A stretch of DNA of 64,000 nt from the NCBI GenBank assembly GCA_009103225.1, contig RHPI01002568.1, positions 526,177 through 590,176 of the forward strand. The letters run 5' to 3'. Positions 36,750 through 51,368 of the stretch are shown piece by piece. Every line of letters begins with the position of its first letter. Within the stretch, counting starts at the first letter, position 1. The notes under the pieces were generated by a model. The model made no database searches, was not told where the DNA came from, and worked only from the letters and a program-made list of their open reading frames with translations. The position numbers and the translations under genes are program-made. Origin of the DNA: Chlorokybus atmophyticus (taxonomy: Eukaryota; Streptophyta; Chlorokybophyceae; Chlorokybales; Chlorokybaceae).

Positions 36750-38395
36750 GCTTGGCGTAGTGAACTAAGCACAAACGAAGTAATGTCTGTCAGCAGCAAG
36801 TTTGCAAGAATCATGAAGATAGCCAGAACCATTTAACGGAGTGATCGCAGCAGCAGCAGTGCAATGCTGCTGCTGCGATCAAATAGCAACATGCTTCGTG
36901 AACATAACAGCACGACAGACCCAACCCAAGCTCAGCTTTCAGCACGACAACCACAATCACCAAAGGGTTGGCTGTCGTAGTCATTAAGACGGACAACACA
37001 CAGCTGCTCTGCTCTTTCAGCCATACATTTACCACACAGGCACATGCACTCTCAATCTGGGATCAGTCAAGCACACCTGACACGTCTGAATACACCACCA
37101 GCAGGCGCCGCCACTACCGCCTCAAACGCACGCTCACGCTCTAGCTGCCAGCTGGCATTCTAAGCACCTTGAACTGATATGCGCACGTTGGCATGGCGCC
37201 ATCCAGCTGACTCATTTGATTGCAGCAAAGCTGCAGAGTAGCTTGCCTGGCTGGCAGAGACGGCGGCAGAGGTGGCGGCAGAGGTGGCGGCGGCTGTCGT
37301 TGGGGACGGCTGGGCTAACAACCTTGCCCTGGTGGAGCTTTGGCCTGCGTTGCCGTGGACGAACTTCGTTTGCCATCAAGCCCGGCGTAGCCCACAGGAG
37401 CCTAGCTGCAGGTTGAGCCTGTGTCCTTGCTGTGTGCTTGGTTAAGGGTTTACTTACTTGCGTTGCTTGAGGAATAAGTTGCTGCTTCACCTTTATCAAG
37501 TGTTGCATTGTTAGCTTCGCTGCATGTGCCCTCCATGAATGAGATTGCGTCCACCTTGTGGGTAACAGGGGTGCAAGCGTTCTCTGCGGAGTTGGAGAGG
37601 AGCTACTAGCTCCAAACCATAGGGCAGCTGACCGGCTGCGAAGGATGGACGCTTCCACAGCTCATCCAGCAGCAGCGGAGTGAGTACACTGCGTTCAAAA
37701 ACAATTGGTTGCAAAACAAATGCGGCAATGCGTTCATTGACACATTGGTTTGCCGTAAAGTACACGCAATTATCTGTCGCAGATAATGTCTACTGACTGT
37801 TTTGCTGCACAGCCATAAAAAACATCTTCATCAAGCATGCAGTTAAACTGTCCATCACATTGTCCATCACACTCACCATTGCTCATATGTGCGACATAAA
37901 ACATGCACACGATAGTGCAGTTAAATTCTGTTTTACATACACCATGCACATACTGGTCTGACTCAAGCAATTGACTGTATTAAGCAACTGGACTGAAGGC
38001 TGCCGGTAGCGGTAGACACCTGTATATCATCTGCATAATGTTCTCTTTGAACATGTATTGTCCGCGCCAGCTGCTGTCCTGCAACACACTTACATTGCAA
38101 TAACCTGCGGCAAGCTTTGGCAACCGCAACTGCTAGCTCACTCATGCAAAGTTTGCTACACTTGCTGCAAGTTGATGTTGACGGGTAGCACTAGCATGTA
38201 ATGCAGACCGCGCACACACACGCCTGCGCGCGCGCACAAATGCATCTGCTAACGTTTCAGTGGTGGTGCTGGTGTTGTGTCTATGCGTGTACGGTTGCGC
38301 GCACACTCACCAACAGTCTGCGTCACTTCGCGACCTGGTAGTGGCGGTTTTGGGCTTGGCAGAGTCTGCAAGTTGCTTAACTGCTGATAATGCAG
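36750..38395. other. Intergenic stretch; possible short minus-strand gene not resolved
   Basis: It contains the perfect 17-base hairpin at 36842-36881 and, at 37658-37212 on the minus strand, an open frame with a transit-peptide-like start (MEASILRSRSAALWFGASS) and a donor GTAAGT at about 37460 whose continuation I could not join in phase. The first exon of the Smr gene must lie in the right part (about 38150-38350) but could not be placed. Confidence 0.4.
36842..36881. repeat. Perfect hairpin, 17-base arms
   Basis: Left arm 36842-36858 (TGATCGCAGCAGCAGCA), six-base loop GTGCAA, exact complement at 36865-36881. It lies about 90 bases upstream of the minus-strand gene that starts at 36749. 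Confidence 0.95.
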
Positions 38396-41300
38396 GAGAG
38401 AGTTTGACCTTCAGTTGGCGGCCCTGACCTTGGAGGACGAGTACCCGGATGTGCCAGCTGATGTGATCGCGAAGAACTTGGCGTCCGCGTGTGGGGATAT
38501 GAACGCAGCGCGCTCTTCACTTGAAGAGCTGACACATGCTCCCCCAGACTTGCCCAGTGAAAGTAGCCAGCATCGCAACTGGTGGCCGGCCTGGCCCGAA
38601 ACACAACTCAATGACAATGTTGCCAAAGCGCAGCAGGAGCTGAGCCATGTGGATGACGACGATGCTATTGATAGCGTATGCCAGGTGAGCTACTGATGCT
38701 CGTAATGGTATGTGCATGACAGTCCACTTTGACATGGTGATCATCATCACTAGCGGGTGCCATCAGCCGCAGCAGTAGCAGCTGTTCAATACATGTTGTT
38801 TGCAACATGCATGCCAGCTTGAGCACTGTCCCAAGCACATACACAGTACATGGGCTGAATTTTCCGAATGGCACAGGCATTGGAGTCTGCTTTCTACCCG
38901 CTGGACGCGTACACAATCCGTGCAGTGCTTGAAGCGCGCAGCATGGATGTCCCTGGCACAATGGAAACGCTCAGAGAGCTCCTTGGGCCGGAGGGTGTCA
39001 TTGATGAAGAGTTGGTAATCGCCATCTTACAAAACGTTGCCCCAAAGCATGCCACGACAGAGTCACAGATGCACCATAAGGCAAGACCCGAAACAACATT
39101 GCCACAATGCCCTGCTCCTGCTCCTGTTCCTGTTCCCGCGCTTACATCTCAACAAGGTACGTACATCAAACTTCAAAGCGGCATACGTTTATTCAGTGCA
39201 ATACAGTAAGCAACGTACTGCCTGTTGCACTGTGCACTGTTGCCAGGCATTTGCTGTGTGCATGTACAACATCAAGTTCTCCCGTTGTGTGCAGATGTAA
39301 GCAAGGAGGACGCTTCATCAGTATCCTCGCATGTGCTCGCAGTAGCGGAGCTGGCCGAGTTTTTTCCAGCACTTCCGCAGTCTGCTGTGTCGCTCGCTCT
39401 CGCGCGCAATGGAGGTGATGTTCATGCGGCCTCTGAGACCCTATTGAAGATGCATGCGTCAACACCAAGCACAATGCAAGAACATGTGTTGGATGGCAAC
39501 AGCGCCTCACTCAGGTAATCGAGAAGTTGCATTGCTTCTGCATGCTGCCATGCAAGTACACACTTGGAGTGAGCACCAGGCAGCTGTCATAAGTACAGGC
39601 AGTAGCAGCTGCTGCTTGCCAGCATAAAGCATAGCTACCAGCGTGATAATGACAAAGCTTCTGCCATGCAGTGCACCGACTTCTCCCACACCTGAGCAAG
39701 CTGTGCAGCGTGTTATACGAGTGCCATCAACTGCATCGCGCTCTCTGCCGGCCTCACCGCATCTAGGCCGGAATGTGAATAAAGATGGCAACACTGGCAG
39801 GGATGCTGCCATGCAGAAAGGCTTTGTTCTTGGTCAATCTAATGCATCTTTCACTCCATTGACCTTCAAGCCATCCGTGCCAGTCCCATTCAGAGTTGCA
39901 GCGCATTCCGGGCTGAAAAACAAAGCATTGCCGCCTCCGCCAGCTACTGCGTTTCCTCCACTGATTGTAGGAGATACGGTTGCAAGACTGGCCACGTACG
40001 GTCACATGGACTCTGTGAATGAGTTGGTTGCCTACGTCGATGACCAGGATGCGGGCTTCTCCACAAAAATTGGCGAACTGCAGGTTAGTGCCACTCTTAT
40101 AGTATCTGCGTGCATCTCTTTTGCCATGTTGCTTTCCTTGCTTTCTGACTGTGTTTTTTGGTTTGCAGGAATATTTCCCTGTGTTGCCACTGGATATTGT
40201 TGAGTCAGCACTAGCGGCACATCAGGGTAACATTCAGGTATGGCCATGTTCACTGGCATACGACAACTTGGATCCTTTTGCATATAAGCCATTGTGCGTG
40301 CAGCTGCAGTCTTGTGTACATCGCCCGCCATCAATGACATATTGCAGAGACCTCAAACAGATTTGCTTGCAGGCTGCATCTGAAGCGCTAGCGGAGCTTA
40401 TAGATGAGGAGGGTACTATCACACACTGGAGTGAGGTTTCAAAGTCTTACGTAGACATGGCAAAGCTTCATCAAGAGGATGCAGACATAGCCGCCGCTGT
40501 AGCTGCATCGCTTGCTGATGCCGAGTCCAGTCGCGTTCGGCAGTATATAATGAAGGTGAGCAAGTGGTGGCCGAACATTTGATGCAGCTAGTTTTTCTAA
40601 CAAATGTCTGCCATGCAGGAACAAGCACGCTTACAGGCAATAGAGGAAGAGCGGTGGCGCAGTGGGCATGCAAAGGATCAGCTGCAGGAGAATAAGCATG
40701 TACACCCAAAATCCACTATGAATGACTTCTATGTCTGGCAAACGGTGAGCGCTGATGATGGTCGTCATTAATGTAAGTGTTTTCATGGTATGTGGCAGTC
40801 TGCTGATGAACTTGTGTACATATTCCAGGTTAAGACAAAAGGGAGTTCTCGCAACACTGAATGTGATCCTGCTACAGCATTGATGCGAAAGGCATTGTCA
40901 CCCCCGCAAGAATACTGGCGTCAAGCAGGTACACATTTTGTGTTACTTGAGTATGTGACGCTCCGTTGCACAATTAACTTGTCACTACCTGTCAGGGCTA
41001 GCACGTCAAGCCAGAAATGCTTATTATAAACGCGCAAATGCCGCTTATGACGGCGGCGACACGGCACTTGCGGGCCAGCTGTCTGCGAAGGTGCATGTTG
41101 TTGCGCGCCATCAACACGGTTTTTTTTGGGGCAATCTTTCACCAACACCGCTTGTTGTGCATGAACAGGGCAGAGAGCATGACGAGCGGTATAGAGAGCT
41201 GATGGGTATTGCCCAGCAGTCCGCATTTATCAACAACAACTGTAAGACATGTTTTCCACAGTGCACATGCCTACACAGCAACCTTCCCAGCTTACATGTC

Positions 41301-41742
41301 GTTACCTGGTGTCTTGCACAGCTCAACTAGGAAACCTGGTCAAGCTTGACCTTCATGGACTGACGGTGGCCGAGGCATTGGACACTTTGGAAAAATATCT
41401 GGACAAGCTCTCATGTTTGGGTATGGAGTGGTGCTGCGCCTTGCCCATCATAAACCGCTGGTGTTAATGCATGTACGCTTGCAGGTGCAACTATGACGCT
41501 GTCCGTCATTACGGGAGTAGGCAAGCATAGTGTAAACGGGCGAGCGCGCATTCTTCCATCCGTGGTATGAATTGCTTGGTTGTTTGTGTGGGTGTTGATA
41601 TTGACCCTGCGTTGTACTGAAGTTGATATCGATTGTGGGTATGCAGTTGAACTTCCTGAAGGATCACCAGATGAAGTGGTTCATGCCTCAAGCAGGTGTT
41701 GTGAACATATTGATCAACCAGGAACCGCCAGGGTACAGATAA
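38396..41742 (+). CDS. CUE-repeat / DUF1771 / Smr-domain protein (5' exon not found)
   Basis: Thirteen phased exons (38396-38684, 38877-39156, 39295-39514, 39672-40083, 40169-40237, 40373-40555, 40619-40744, 40829-40928, 40996-41090, 41169-41241, 41322-41420, 41485-41564, 41647-41742) encode about 706 residues; the start exon upstream is missing. The N-terminal half has four helical modules with the CUE/UBA-like pattern: LEDEYPDVPADVIAKNL, LESAFYPLDAYTIRAVLEA, LAEFFPALPQSAVSLALA and LQEYFPVLPLDIVESALAA, each ending in a G(D/N)-x-x-A-A motif or a variant. A DUF1771 helix follows (ARNAYYKRANAAYDGGDTAL, ending KGREHDERYREL), then an Smr domain with LDLHGLTVAEAL and ITGVGKHS, ending WFMPQAGVVNILI. 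Plant CID5/6/7-type proteins share CUE-DUF1771-Smr; CUE binds ubiquitin and Smr can act as an RNA endonuclease. All introns are GT-AG. Confidence 0.88.
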
Positions 41743-42258
41743 CAGTTGCACCAGCGCTGTGAGCAGGTCTGTTACAGTTTGACAATAGGCGTGTTGTGTT
41801 CATGGGGTTAGTTTTGTGATTAGATTGTGTATTAGGTTAGGTTACCATCAGTAGTAGGGTTGGTTGTGGAGGTTTAGCAATTCACGATGCTAGCAACAAC
41901 ATTGCAGTGCTGGGCACAGATTGTCTGGGTATGGTATGTTGTGAGCCAGCCTGGAAATGCAGGATCGCTTCTATGTATGACGAAAGCGCTGCCTTCATCG
42001 CAATAGAGAACTGTTGACAAAGCCAATTATAAAACGGCGAACAGCATTAGCCACAGAGTGCACCGGCGTACAATGTACGCTCTCATAACGCTGGCACACA
42101 ATATACCATTGACATGGCATGCACAATGCACATTGCTCAGTGACATGTACAGAACACAGCATTGATGTACAACTGCAAAAATATGTGTCTAAAGTTTGCG
42201 CTCGCCTCGCAAGGTGCCAGCACCATGACAGACCCGTAAGATTCTCCTTTATACACTG
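41743..42258. other. Convergent 3' spacer, no gene seen
   Basis: Convergent spacer with GTTAGGTTAGG-like sequence near 41830-41845 and no coding signal. Confidence 0.5.
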
Positions 42259-43597
42259 CTATCTTAATCGCGATAGTATGAGGAGGCCAACTATGCTGAA
42301 GCAGCAGGAAGCCACAACCGCCACAACCAGCACAAAGGCCGCGAACTGGTTGGGTAATCTCAGCCTCGCCTGCATCTTGTTCAGCAACTTGTCCACGGCG
42401 GGTGCCAGAGCGGCGGCAGCGGCAACTCTGAAAGGCCTGCAAGCATGGTCTCTTTGTACGTTGTCAAGGTAACATCTGACAATTTGACCTGCCTGTTGTG
42501 CCATTGTTGGGAGTGAAGTTGACACAGATGCGCGCGCGCGCACATGCATTCAATACTACACATGCATGCACTTACCGTGTCACATTGTTGCCCGCCCACA
42601 TCAGAACAACAACCTGCCGTGTATATAAGCAGCAAAACATATCAGAGCTCACATGCAACACACCGCTTGCAGCGACAAGTTTGCCATTAACTGTGTGTGC
42701 AATGCGCAAAAGTAGCATTGCAAACCAGCCACGTGCACTCACCCCTGCGAGATCTTTCAGGTTTCTCGCTGGATTTAATCCCATAGTCCTCTCATAAGTC
42801 AAGAAAGCCAGGACAAAAGCCGCCGTGTACGTCACGCCATCAAAAAAGCCATACGTGAGGATGGCGGACAGACCCAGTTTGGCAACACGAGCCCGCAGCT
42901 CTCCCGTTGCTTGCTATCCATGGTCAAAAACTATACTTGTAAGGAACATATTACACCTCTTTACTTTGCTGCTTGTTGCTGACAAACGCCATACAATCGC
43001 AATGCATGACAGAATAGACGAACAGACTGTGTGTTATCTTTTTTTGTCAGCGCGTGCACATACACCCACGCATGCTGATACATGCATATGCACACGCACA
43101 CACATACCCACAAGTTGCAATAATCTAACGCTGTTTACGGGGAAGTGCGCACCTGCTGACGCTTGAACCAAGTGATGACACGCTGCACTGATGAGGGCTC
43201 CTGAGTACAACGACAGGCATGAACACACCGCCAGATTAATGTTGTCATCTCTTACAGTTGCACCAGTCTGCCACAATCCACCATCAACTCTAACTTGTTA
43301 CGACACCTGGGGATAATCACGGGAGGAGCTGGCGGCCGCCTCTTCCAGAGCGTCATTGGCGTCTGCATTGGGGTTACTGAAGTTTGAGGAAGCGCCAGCG
43401 CCAGCGCCAGCGGAGAGGCTGGCAAAGACTGCATTGTGTCTCAGTTTTCGCCGCTGCAGGGCGGAAGCTAACTCTAGTCTGCTCGACCCTTGCCTCTGCG
43501 TTTTGGTGCTGCAAAGCGTCAACGGCGGATGTGATAGCGATCGCAACCGTCCTGCGCAGCACGGCAACGTTGCCGACAACGCCGCCGACGCCGCCAT
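42259..43597 (-). CDS. Plastid-targeted membrane protein of unknown function
   Basis: Five minus-strand exons (43597-43307, 43200-43153, 42913-42743, 42613-42576, 42436-42259) join in phase to 241 residues. The N-terminal ~75 residues are Ala/Ser/Arg-rich without acids, like a plastid transit peptide. Then comes an acidic patch (ANDALEEAAA), a short helix (VQRVITWFKRQQ) and three hydrophobic segments: LGLSAILTYGFFDGVTYTAA, VVVLMWAGNNVTRPFRVAAA and FAAFVLVVAVVASCCFSIVG. The order LxxYG..., N/TxxRPxR..., A-x-DK resembles an uncharacterised membrane-protein family I recall from plant and algal plastids and cyanobacteria, but I cannot name it with certainty. The alternative upstream in-frame start lacks an ATG, so 43597 is preferred. 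Confidence 0.7.
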
Positions 43598-44356
43598 TAT
43601 GCACGACGACTGCTCTGCGCTCGACCTGCTTGGTACGAGCGCAGAGTTGAACAAGTGTTACGTTAAGAGAAGCGCGGGCGCGCATTCGGCGTGTACAAGT
43701 TGCATCATCATCAGTACCATTTGCATGATGCGTGCTTGCAGAGTGATTGGCACACGTTGAATACTTTATCTAATAGGCTGTGCCACGCATGCGCAAACAT
43801 GCCGATGCAAACACTCCAGCCAGGCCAGCAAACAAGCTGCACTGGGTGACTTACAAACACACAACGAAGTAGTGGCATGATGCAAGCAAAGTACATACGT
43901 TGCCGCGAAAGGGGTGGGCTGTTGTTGGCGACGGATGACGTCGCCGGTTTCGGCACCCGCAGGTGTTCAATGAATCAACCATGATGGCTTAGGTCTTCAT
44001 GGTGAATGGGGAAAGGCCTGTATTGATTCGCGATAGCGCATCAGTAATTGCAACATTCAGCGATTTCGCCGATGTCACTGCNCCGACAATAGTACAACGA
44101 CAACGACGACGATGCCAATGACAACAACGTGGTCTGTAAGCATGTTCCTGTCAAGTTGATCATGATAGCAACATGCTTTAAATGCCACTTAGTCTATTAC
44201 TTCGCAGCCGCACATTATGCCAACAAACGACCATCGCGCTGAACTAGCTCTTTCGCCATCTACCCTAAGTCCAACCATATTTGTGCATCGCCGTAGCTTT
44301 ACCTGCCAGCGGGGCGGCTTCGTGTTAATGCCAATATTGGTGATCGCATGCATTCA

Positions 44357-44423
<67 letters not shown>

Positions 44424-45983
44424 TCCTCTCTTATTATCTTCATGTGCACTACCTAACTACTGTGGGTTGCATCACGCATGCGCAACTTTCAACTTACATA
44501 CTTATGGAACCCGGTCTGGCTTAGTTCACTCGTGTGTTAGACTAGCTATTACGTTGTGTTGCATATGCATACCAAAGAATCAATGTGGCATGTCTTCTTG
44601 CATTCCAGGCCCATATATGTTGAGATCAAACAATACCTACGTCAACGTTAATGTTTTGCGCAATGCAAATTGCGTGATTGATATTATTATTATTATCGAA
44701 ACGGAGTGCTTAGAGCTTTGTGCTTGCACTCCGATACAATTACATGATAATAAGTATGTAAACGAACATGGTACTATTGATACTTGATTATATGGCATGC
44801 TCGATTATCATAATCCGATTTATGAAATGCACGACAAAGCATTCTTATTAGCCATACCCCACTTTGCTCAATTATACATTTGATGAACATAATCAACAGA
44901 TAATGTATAATATAAAGCAGCTTGTTTGCGTTAATGCGTCGGCCCAGCAGGGATAATGCTTTTGCTTACAAGCAGGATGTGTGTGTTAAAAATGATAGTG
45001 TTTGCATTCTTACTTTTTCAAGCTCGAGACAACAAAAAGTAACAATTGCGACATGCTTCAGGAAAAAGATAGTACCCTAACTTTAAGTCATCAACTCTAC
45101 CAATGTGATTATTGTGAGAAAATTTTGGTTTGCTGTAATAATAATATGATGAAGGCAACAGTATTTGCGCAAAGCCGATTTATCATCATCCTGAATGTTA
45201 AAAGCGTTTAAGCTCAATCGATCAACATGTCCCGCACATGCACAAAACGAAACGTCAACTTGCACAGTTATAGGATTTGTCCATATCAAGAGCATATACT
45301 GTATGGACTCCATCAAAGGCCCCCCTCACATAAAGTCCTCTATCAATGGAAGTACTGGTTAGCTAAACTCACTTCGTCCTTAGTTAAGGGGGGAGGTTTA
45401 TACAAAATATGGTGGACTTTATTGGAGTAAATACGGTAAGCGACAGATGATGTCACCAGCTTACACATCGACACCTTGGCTCATGTTTTCAGCTTCATGC
45501 ATCTAATTACACCGGAAAGCCGCCGGTACACGTGGCGAGGCCACGGCGCCTCCCAACCGTTATGGCACGTGGCATTCGACTTCACCTCGGAGACGACGCA
45601 ACAACAACATCGAGGGTCGACGACCCCCTACCTGGCCACACTAACCGGAATTCTGCTTGACGTATTGACACTTATGTCAACCTTACTAACCAGATCTACG
45701 CGTGCAGTCACGCCTTCAGTTGACCAGAAGTACGTTATACTGACGGAGGTCGCGCGCAACAGGTTAACACAGGACAAAGTAAACACGCCACAACCCGAGC
45801 ATTGCATGACTGTATGTTGTTATAACAATTCACCATCCGTCACTTGGTGTTTGACTGCGCCCTGCCACGGTGGCAGTTGTTGATATTATTATTGGCTTTT
45901 ACGTGGGCCAGGGTGGAAGCTTTAAGGTTTGGTAAGAGAGAGGGCAGAGAGAGAAGAGGGGCGGCGCAACCCTCTCGGCAAGG
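43598..45983. other. Gene desert with GA microsatellite
   Basis: 2.4 kb without a convincing gene. It has an ACGACGACGACG run near 44097, one N at 44082, a GA microsatellite at about 44361-44420 and AT-rich sequence at 44640-45470. Open frames are short and unlike proteins. Confidence 0.55.
44361..44420. repeat. (GA)n microsatellite
   Basis: About 30 GA units with a unique flank on both sides. Confidence 0.95.
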
Positions 45984-47541
<1,558 letters not shown>

Positions 47542-48366
47542 TGAAGATAACTGTTGCACAACAGCTTGTGTATTGTGGGTGTATTATTAGCTTAAGTGTA
47601 TGTTGACTTTGGTGGTGTGTGGATATCCTCGAGGACCAACAGCTAAGGGTGCTGTTAGGCTGAGGAATAAGGCTGGTGTGTTGTAGTTTGCCTCACTTAA
47701 CAGGCAAATGATGCCTGTGAACGCTGGCCATGTATGATGATACCAACTTGATCTGGATGGTGAGTGGCGTTGTTGAATTTCCTGCCAGTGCTTGTTGTGC
47801 ATTGTTGGCGCCCAATGTATTGTCTGCTTCCATGTATGCTTGCACGGACTGTGCGAAGATTGCAAAACCACAGTAGGACTGACAGTGCCATGCCATACTT
47901 ACCACTTCCTGTCTGCACTGCCACAGAATGTTGCGATCATCCTACAGTATCCTTGGTAAACAGCAAAAGCAACGCTAGACTTCATCTTGCTGCTTTATAT
48001 CTATTTGGCAAATTCTGTGCTACAGGTATCACGACTGCCAGTAGACATGCAGAATCTGCTGTCGAACACCAATGCTACAACCACTAGGTGCAACTCTGAT
48101 AGGAGCTCCTAAAAGCAAGCTCAAGGCTACCAGATGTGCAAGCAAACGTGCATCCACACTCATAATGCAGAAGTTTAGTACGGTCCCTCGCAACAGGCAT
48201 GAGTCCTGCTTGCTATTAACTCACCAACAACTGCATGCCCATAGCAAAATGTATTTCTGTGCGCCAACATACCGCTTAAGGAAGGTACCGCGCAGACAAG
48301 GAAATGCACTTTGTGTGAGCGCCAATATGCAAAAGTGTACGGTTTGAACACAAGTTAACACACCAT
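47542..48366. other. Convergent 3' spacer, no gene seen
   Basis: 825 bases without a supported exon. The open frames have no recognisable similarity. Confidence 0.5.
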
Positions 48367-51217
48367 TCAACCAGTTAAGCTCCAAGGCACGGTTTCACCA
48401 GCAAAGAACGGTACGACAGTCCCGTCCGCAAACGTGTATGTCTGGGGCACACTCATGGGGATTTTCTCCAGCGTGGCAGTGCCCTCGTTTCTTGGAAGCC
48501 CGTAGAAGTCCGGCCCGTTGAAGCTCGCAAATGTCTCTAACTTGTCGAGGGCATTGGCCTGTGCACGCCACCACGCAGCAGTAAGTTGAGATGTTGTGTG
48601 TGCGCGTGCGGATGCGTGTGTGAGAAAGCTACGAATGGCAAAATCAACTTGTATAGTGTCACAGTTCATTTGTGACACTACTCACCTTATACATGTGCAC
48701 GCGCAACCATGTGTGCAGTGCGCGTTGCAGATGAGTACATGTGTTGTTTCATGTCTGTATAACAGTCTACCGACAACGTTTACGTATTCGTGCACACGTA
48801 GGGCACTGGCGTAGAGGTAGTCACGCACGCACAACCACATATTTTCACCTAGAGACATCCTTTTACAGGCGTCCTCTACATGGAACAATGCAATATGTCC
48901 CGTATTATTTGTGACGTTCAGTGACTCACCTCCTCAAAAGCCATAGCGTACAGCTGCAAGGCCGCGTGCGCGCTGTACACGCCAGCGCAGCCGCACGGGG
49001 CCTCTTTTGTACTCCTTTCATGTGGCGCGCTGTCTGTGCCAAGGAAAAACTTCTCGCTGCCGCTAGCAACCGCTTGCAACAAAGCTTGCCCTGCAAGTTG
49101 TGTGTGCATGAATAAACACGATAGCCAATGCGTGCTTGTGCAAGACCTGACAGATTTTCTCACTGTGTGTCTCCCGCTTTAGGATGGGTAAACAGTAGTA
49201 ATGAGGCCGGATGCCGCCCTGGAACAATGCATTTCTGCTGAGAAGCAAGTGTTGAGGCGTGATGGTAGCAGCCAATGTGTCTGGCCCGTACTGCACAAAG
49301 TTTGCTGCCTCCTTTGTGGTGATGTGCTCCATGACTACCCTCAGTGCCTGGGTAAGAGCACAACGCACAACATGATGAGCATCTCCTGCATAATTCATTG
49401 TATGCCAGCTGGGTGTCCAGCACACAGTCATCAACATCAATTAAAATGCCCATGAAGACTGAGGCACTTACTGTGAACTTCTCTAGGACAGGTGACAACA
49501 CCTTTTCGATAAATACTTTCTCCCTGTCGAATACGTCCACTGCAGGGTCTGTCACTTCACCTGGCCAACCAAGCCAACAGTTCAAGAACGCAGCATCAAG
49601 ACCAGATGAGTCTATAACCCTAACGTTGATTATGGCGTCGACACAATCATTGCTATGGCTGTCTTGCACCTAATATGTGCTTTAACACGTGTGCTGTGCA
49701 TAATCAATCACATAGCTAGACGCCGAGAACCGGGTCATAGGCGGATCCAGCATTCGCATGTGACCCCAGCATGTGCTTGCGAACACACATGCACACTGGA
49801 AATCATCGTCATGGTCATAAAGCCTGGGTCCAAGTCAAGGAATGATGATCCACGATGATTATCAACGTCTTTGTGCGACACATTCATGTGCAACAAGTGT
49901 GCTTGAGACCACCTGGCAAGTCTGCTCACATGCACAACGAGGCTTTCCACACCTATATACCATGTACCAGCAGTGGGATGTTCAGCTCTTGCATAGCCGC
50001 CAGCGTGGCTTCGCATTTCTTCAGGCTTGTCACTCCGGCTGCCGAGTTGGTTGTGGCGCCTGCAGGGTACAGCTTGAACGCCGCAATGAATCCACTCTCC
50101 TTCGCTGCTTGCACCTGTTTGTGTAGTATGTAAGCACCAACATGCCAACACCACGCAACTACACGTGCACACACGCAACCAATCTCACACCTCATCTGGG
50201 GGTGTATTGTCTGTCAAATACAGTGTCATGAGTGGCTGGAAGTCCTGTCCAGCTGGCACTGCTGCCAGTATGCGCTCGCGGTATGCGCTTGCGTCCTTCA
50301 CAGAGATGACTGGAGGCCTGCAACACGCACACAACCTTCGGCACCGCACAAATGACAAGATGGGTGGCGATCGGTTTTTTTAGGCAAGGCAGTGCAGTTG
50401 TCTTGACCTTAGGTTCGGCATAATGATGGCGCGCTGGAACTGAGCTGCAGAGTGCGGCACCACAGACCTGCAGCATGCGTAATGCCATGAACAACTTGCA
50501 GTGCAGTCACAAAGCCGACAGTTTGTAATAGCCAAGTAGCCAAGCAAGCACAGCGGGATGGTTTGCATCAACAATTGTTGTGGATGCCCAACCTACGCAC
50601 GCTTGCATGCATGCAGGTAGGCAAGCAAGCACGCTGCTGTAAGCGTGCACTCACTCACATGTGTGTGCGTGTGTGAAAGGCATGGGTGAGCGTTACAACC
50701 ACTTTACACACATCATCGCATGCTCTAAGTGTACGCTCACTCACATGCGCATGTGCGTGTGCATGTGAGAATCAGTGTGCATGTGCATGTGCGTGCGCGT
50801 GTCTCAGAACAAGCGTGTGCATGCGCAAGTGAGAGTGACGATCACATGACATATACCAACACCCATGCTGAAGCAGAAGCAAGTACACGCGCTCGACTGT
50901 TGTTGACCGAAATGGTTCGATCATGTACGGGGGAGCGACAAACAAGCTGGACGTGCTTACCGCATTGCGTCGCCATCTCTGAGATGCAAGTGCCAGTCAT
51001 CTGGCTTAGTGATGACCAGTCTACTGGCTGCTGCTCCATGCTCCTCCTGCGCCTTGGTACTACCCGCAGACAAGCCACTGGCCAAGCAAGCAGGAACAAA
51101 TTTGCACATGGCCTGTTGTCGCTGCCTGCTCAGACAAATGCAGGCTGTTCTCACGACACACCGGCGCAGCGACAGCGACGACGCCAGCCCCGCCCCTGCC
51201 ACCGCCGCCGCCGCCAT
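48367..51217 (-). CDS. PYR4: Dihydroorotase (type II, PyrC/PYR4)
   Basis: Eight phased minus-strand exons (51217-50961, 50467-50408, 50317-50191, 50114-49961, 49560-49472, 49347-49164, 49090-48930, 48558-48367) give 407 residues. After an N-terminal extension of about 60 residues rich in Ala, Ser, Arg and Cys, probably organellar targeting, the whole enzyme is present: the HxH metal site in [43 protein letters not shown] with the Lys that is carbamylated, [12 protein letters not shown], and GTDSAPH with the catalytic Asp. It ends [13 protein letters not shown]. It closes carbamoyl-aspartate to dihydroorotate, the third step of pyrimidine synthesis, which plants place in an organelle. An in-frame ATG at 51370 would extend the protein by 51 Cys/Thr-rich residues and overlap the PTPA start; 51217 is preferred because the sequence becomes targeting-like there. 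Confidence 0.93.
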
Positions 51218-51368
51218 GCTGGCCAAAGCCCTAACAACGGCATACTTGCAGCCGCGCGGTGCATTGCATTGCAAGCAGGTGGAGGCGCAGGAAACGGAGG
51301 CGGAGGCGGAGGTGGTACTTCTGGTCCTGCAGAACGCTGTTGTGCAAGTAGTTGTCGTTGTTGGGAGC
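51218..51368. promoter_or_regulatory. Bidirectional promoter region, PYR4 / PTPA
   Basis: 151 bases lie between the divergent start codons. It contains GCCCTAAC (51228-51235), a partial telo-box, and a GGAGGCGGAGGCGGAGG repeat. No TATA box is visible. Confidence 0.5.

Noticed and set aside
37212-37658. Minus-strand frame with transit-peptide-like start
   Set aside because: The GTAAGT donor has no acceptor that keeps frame, and the rest (repeated RHLCRHLCRRLC) reflects a GGCGGCAGA repeat.
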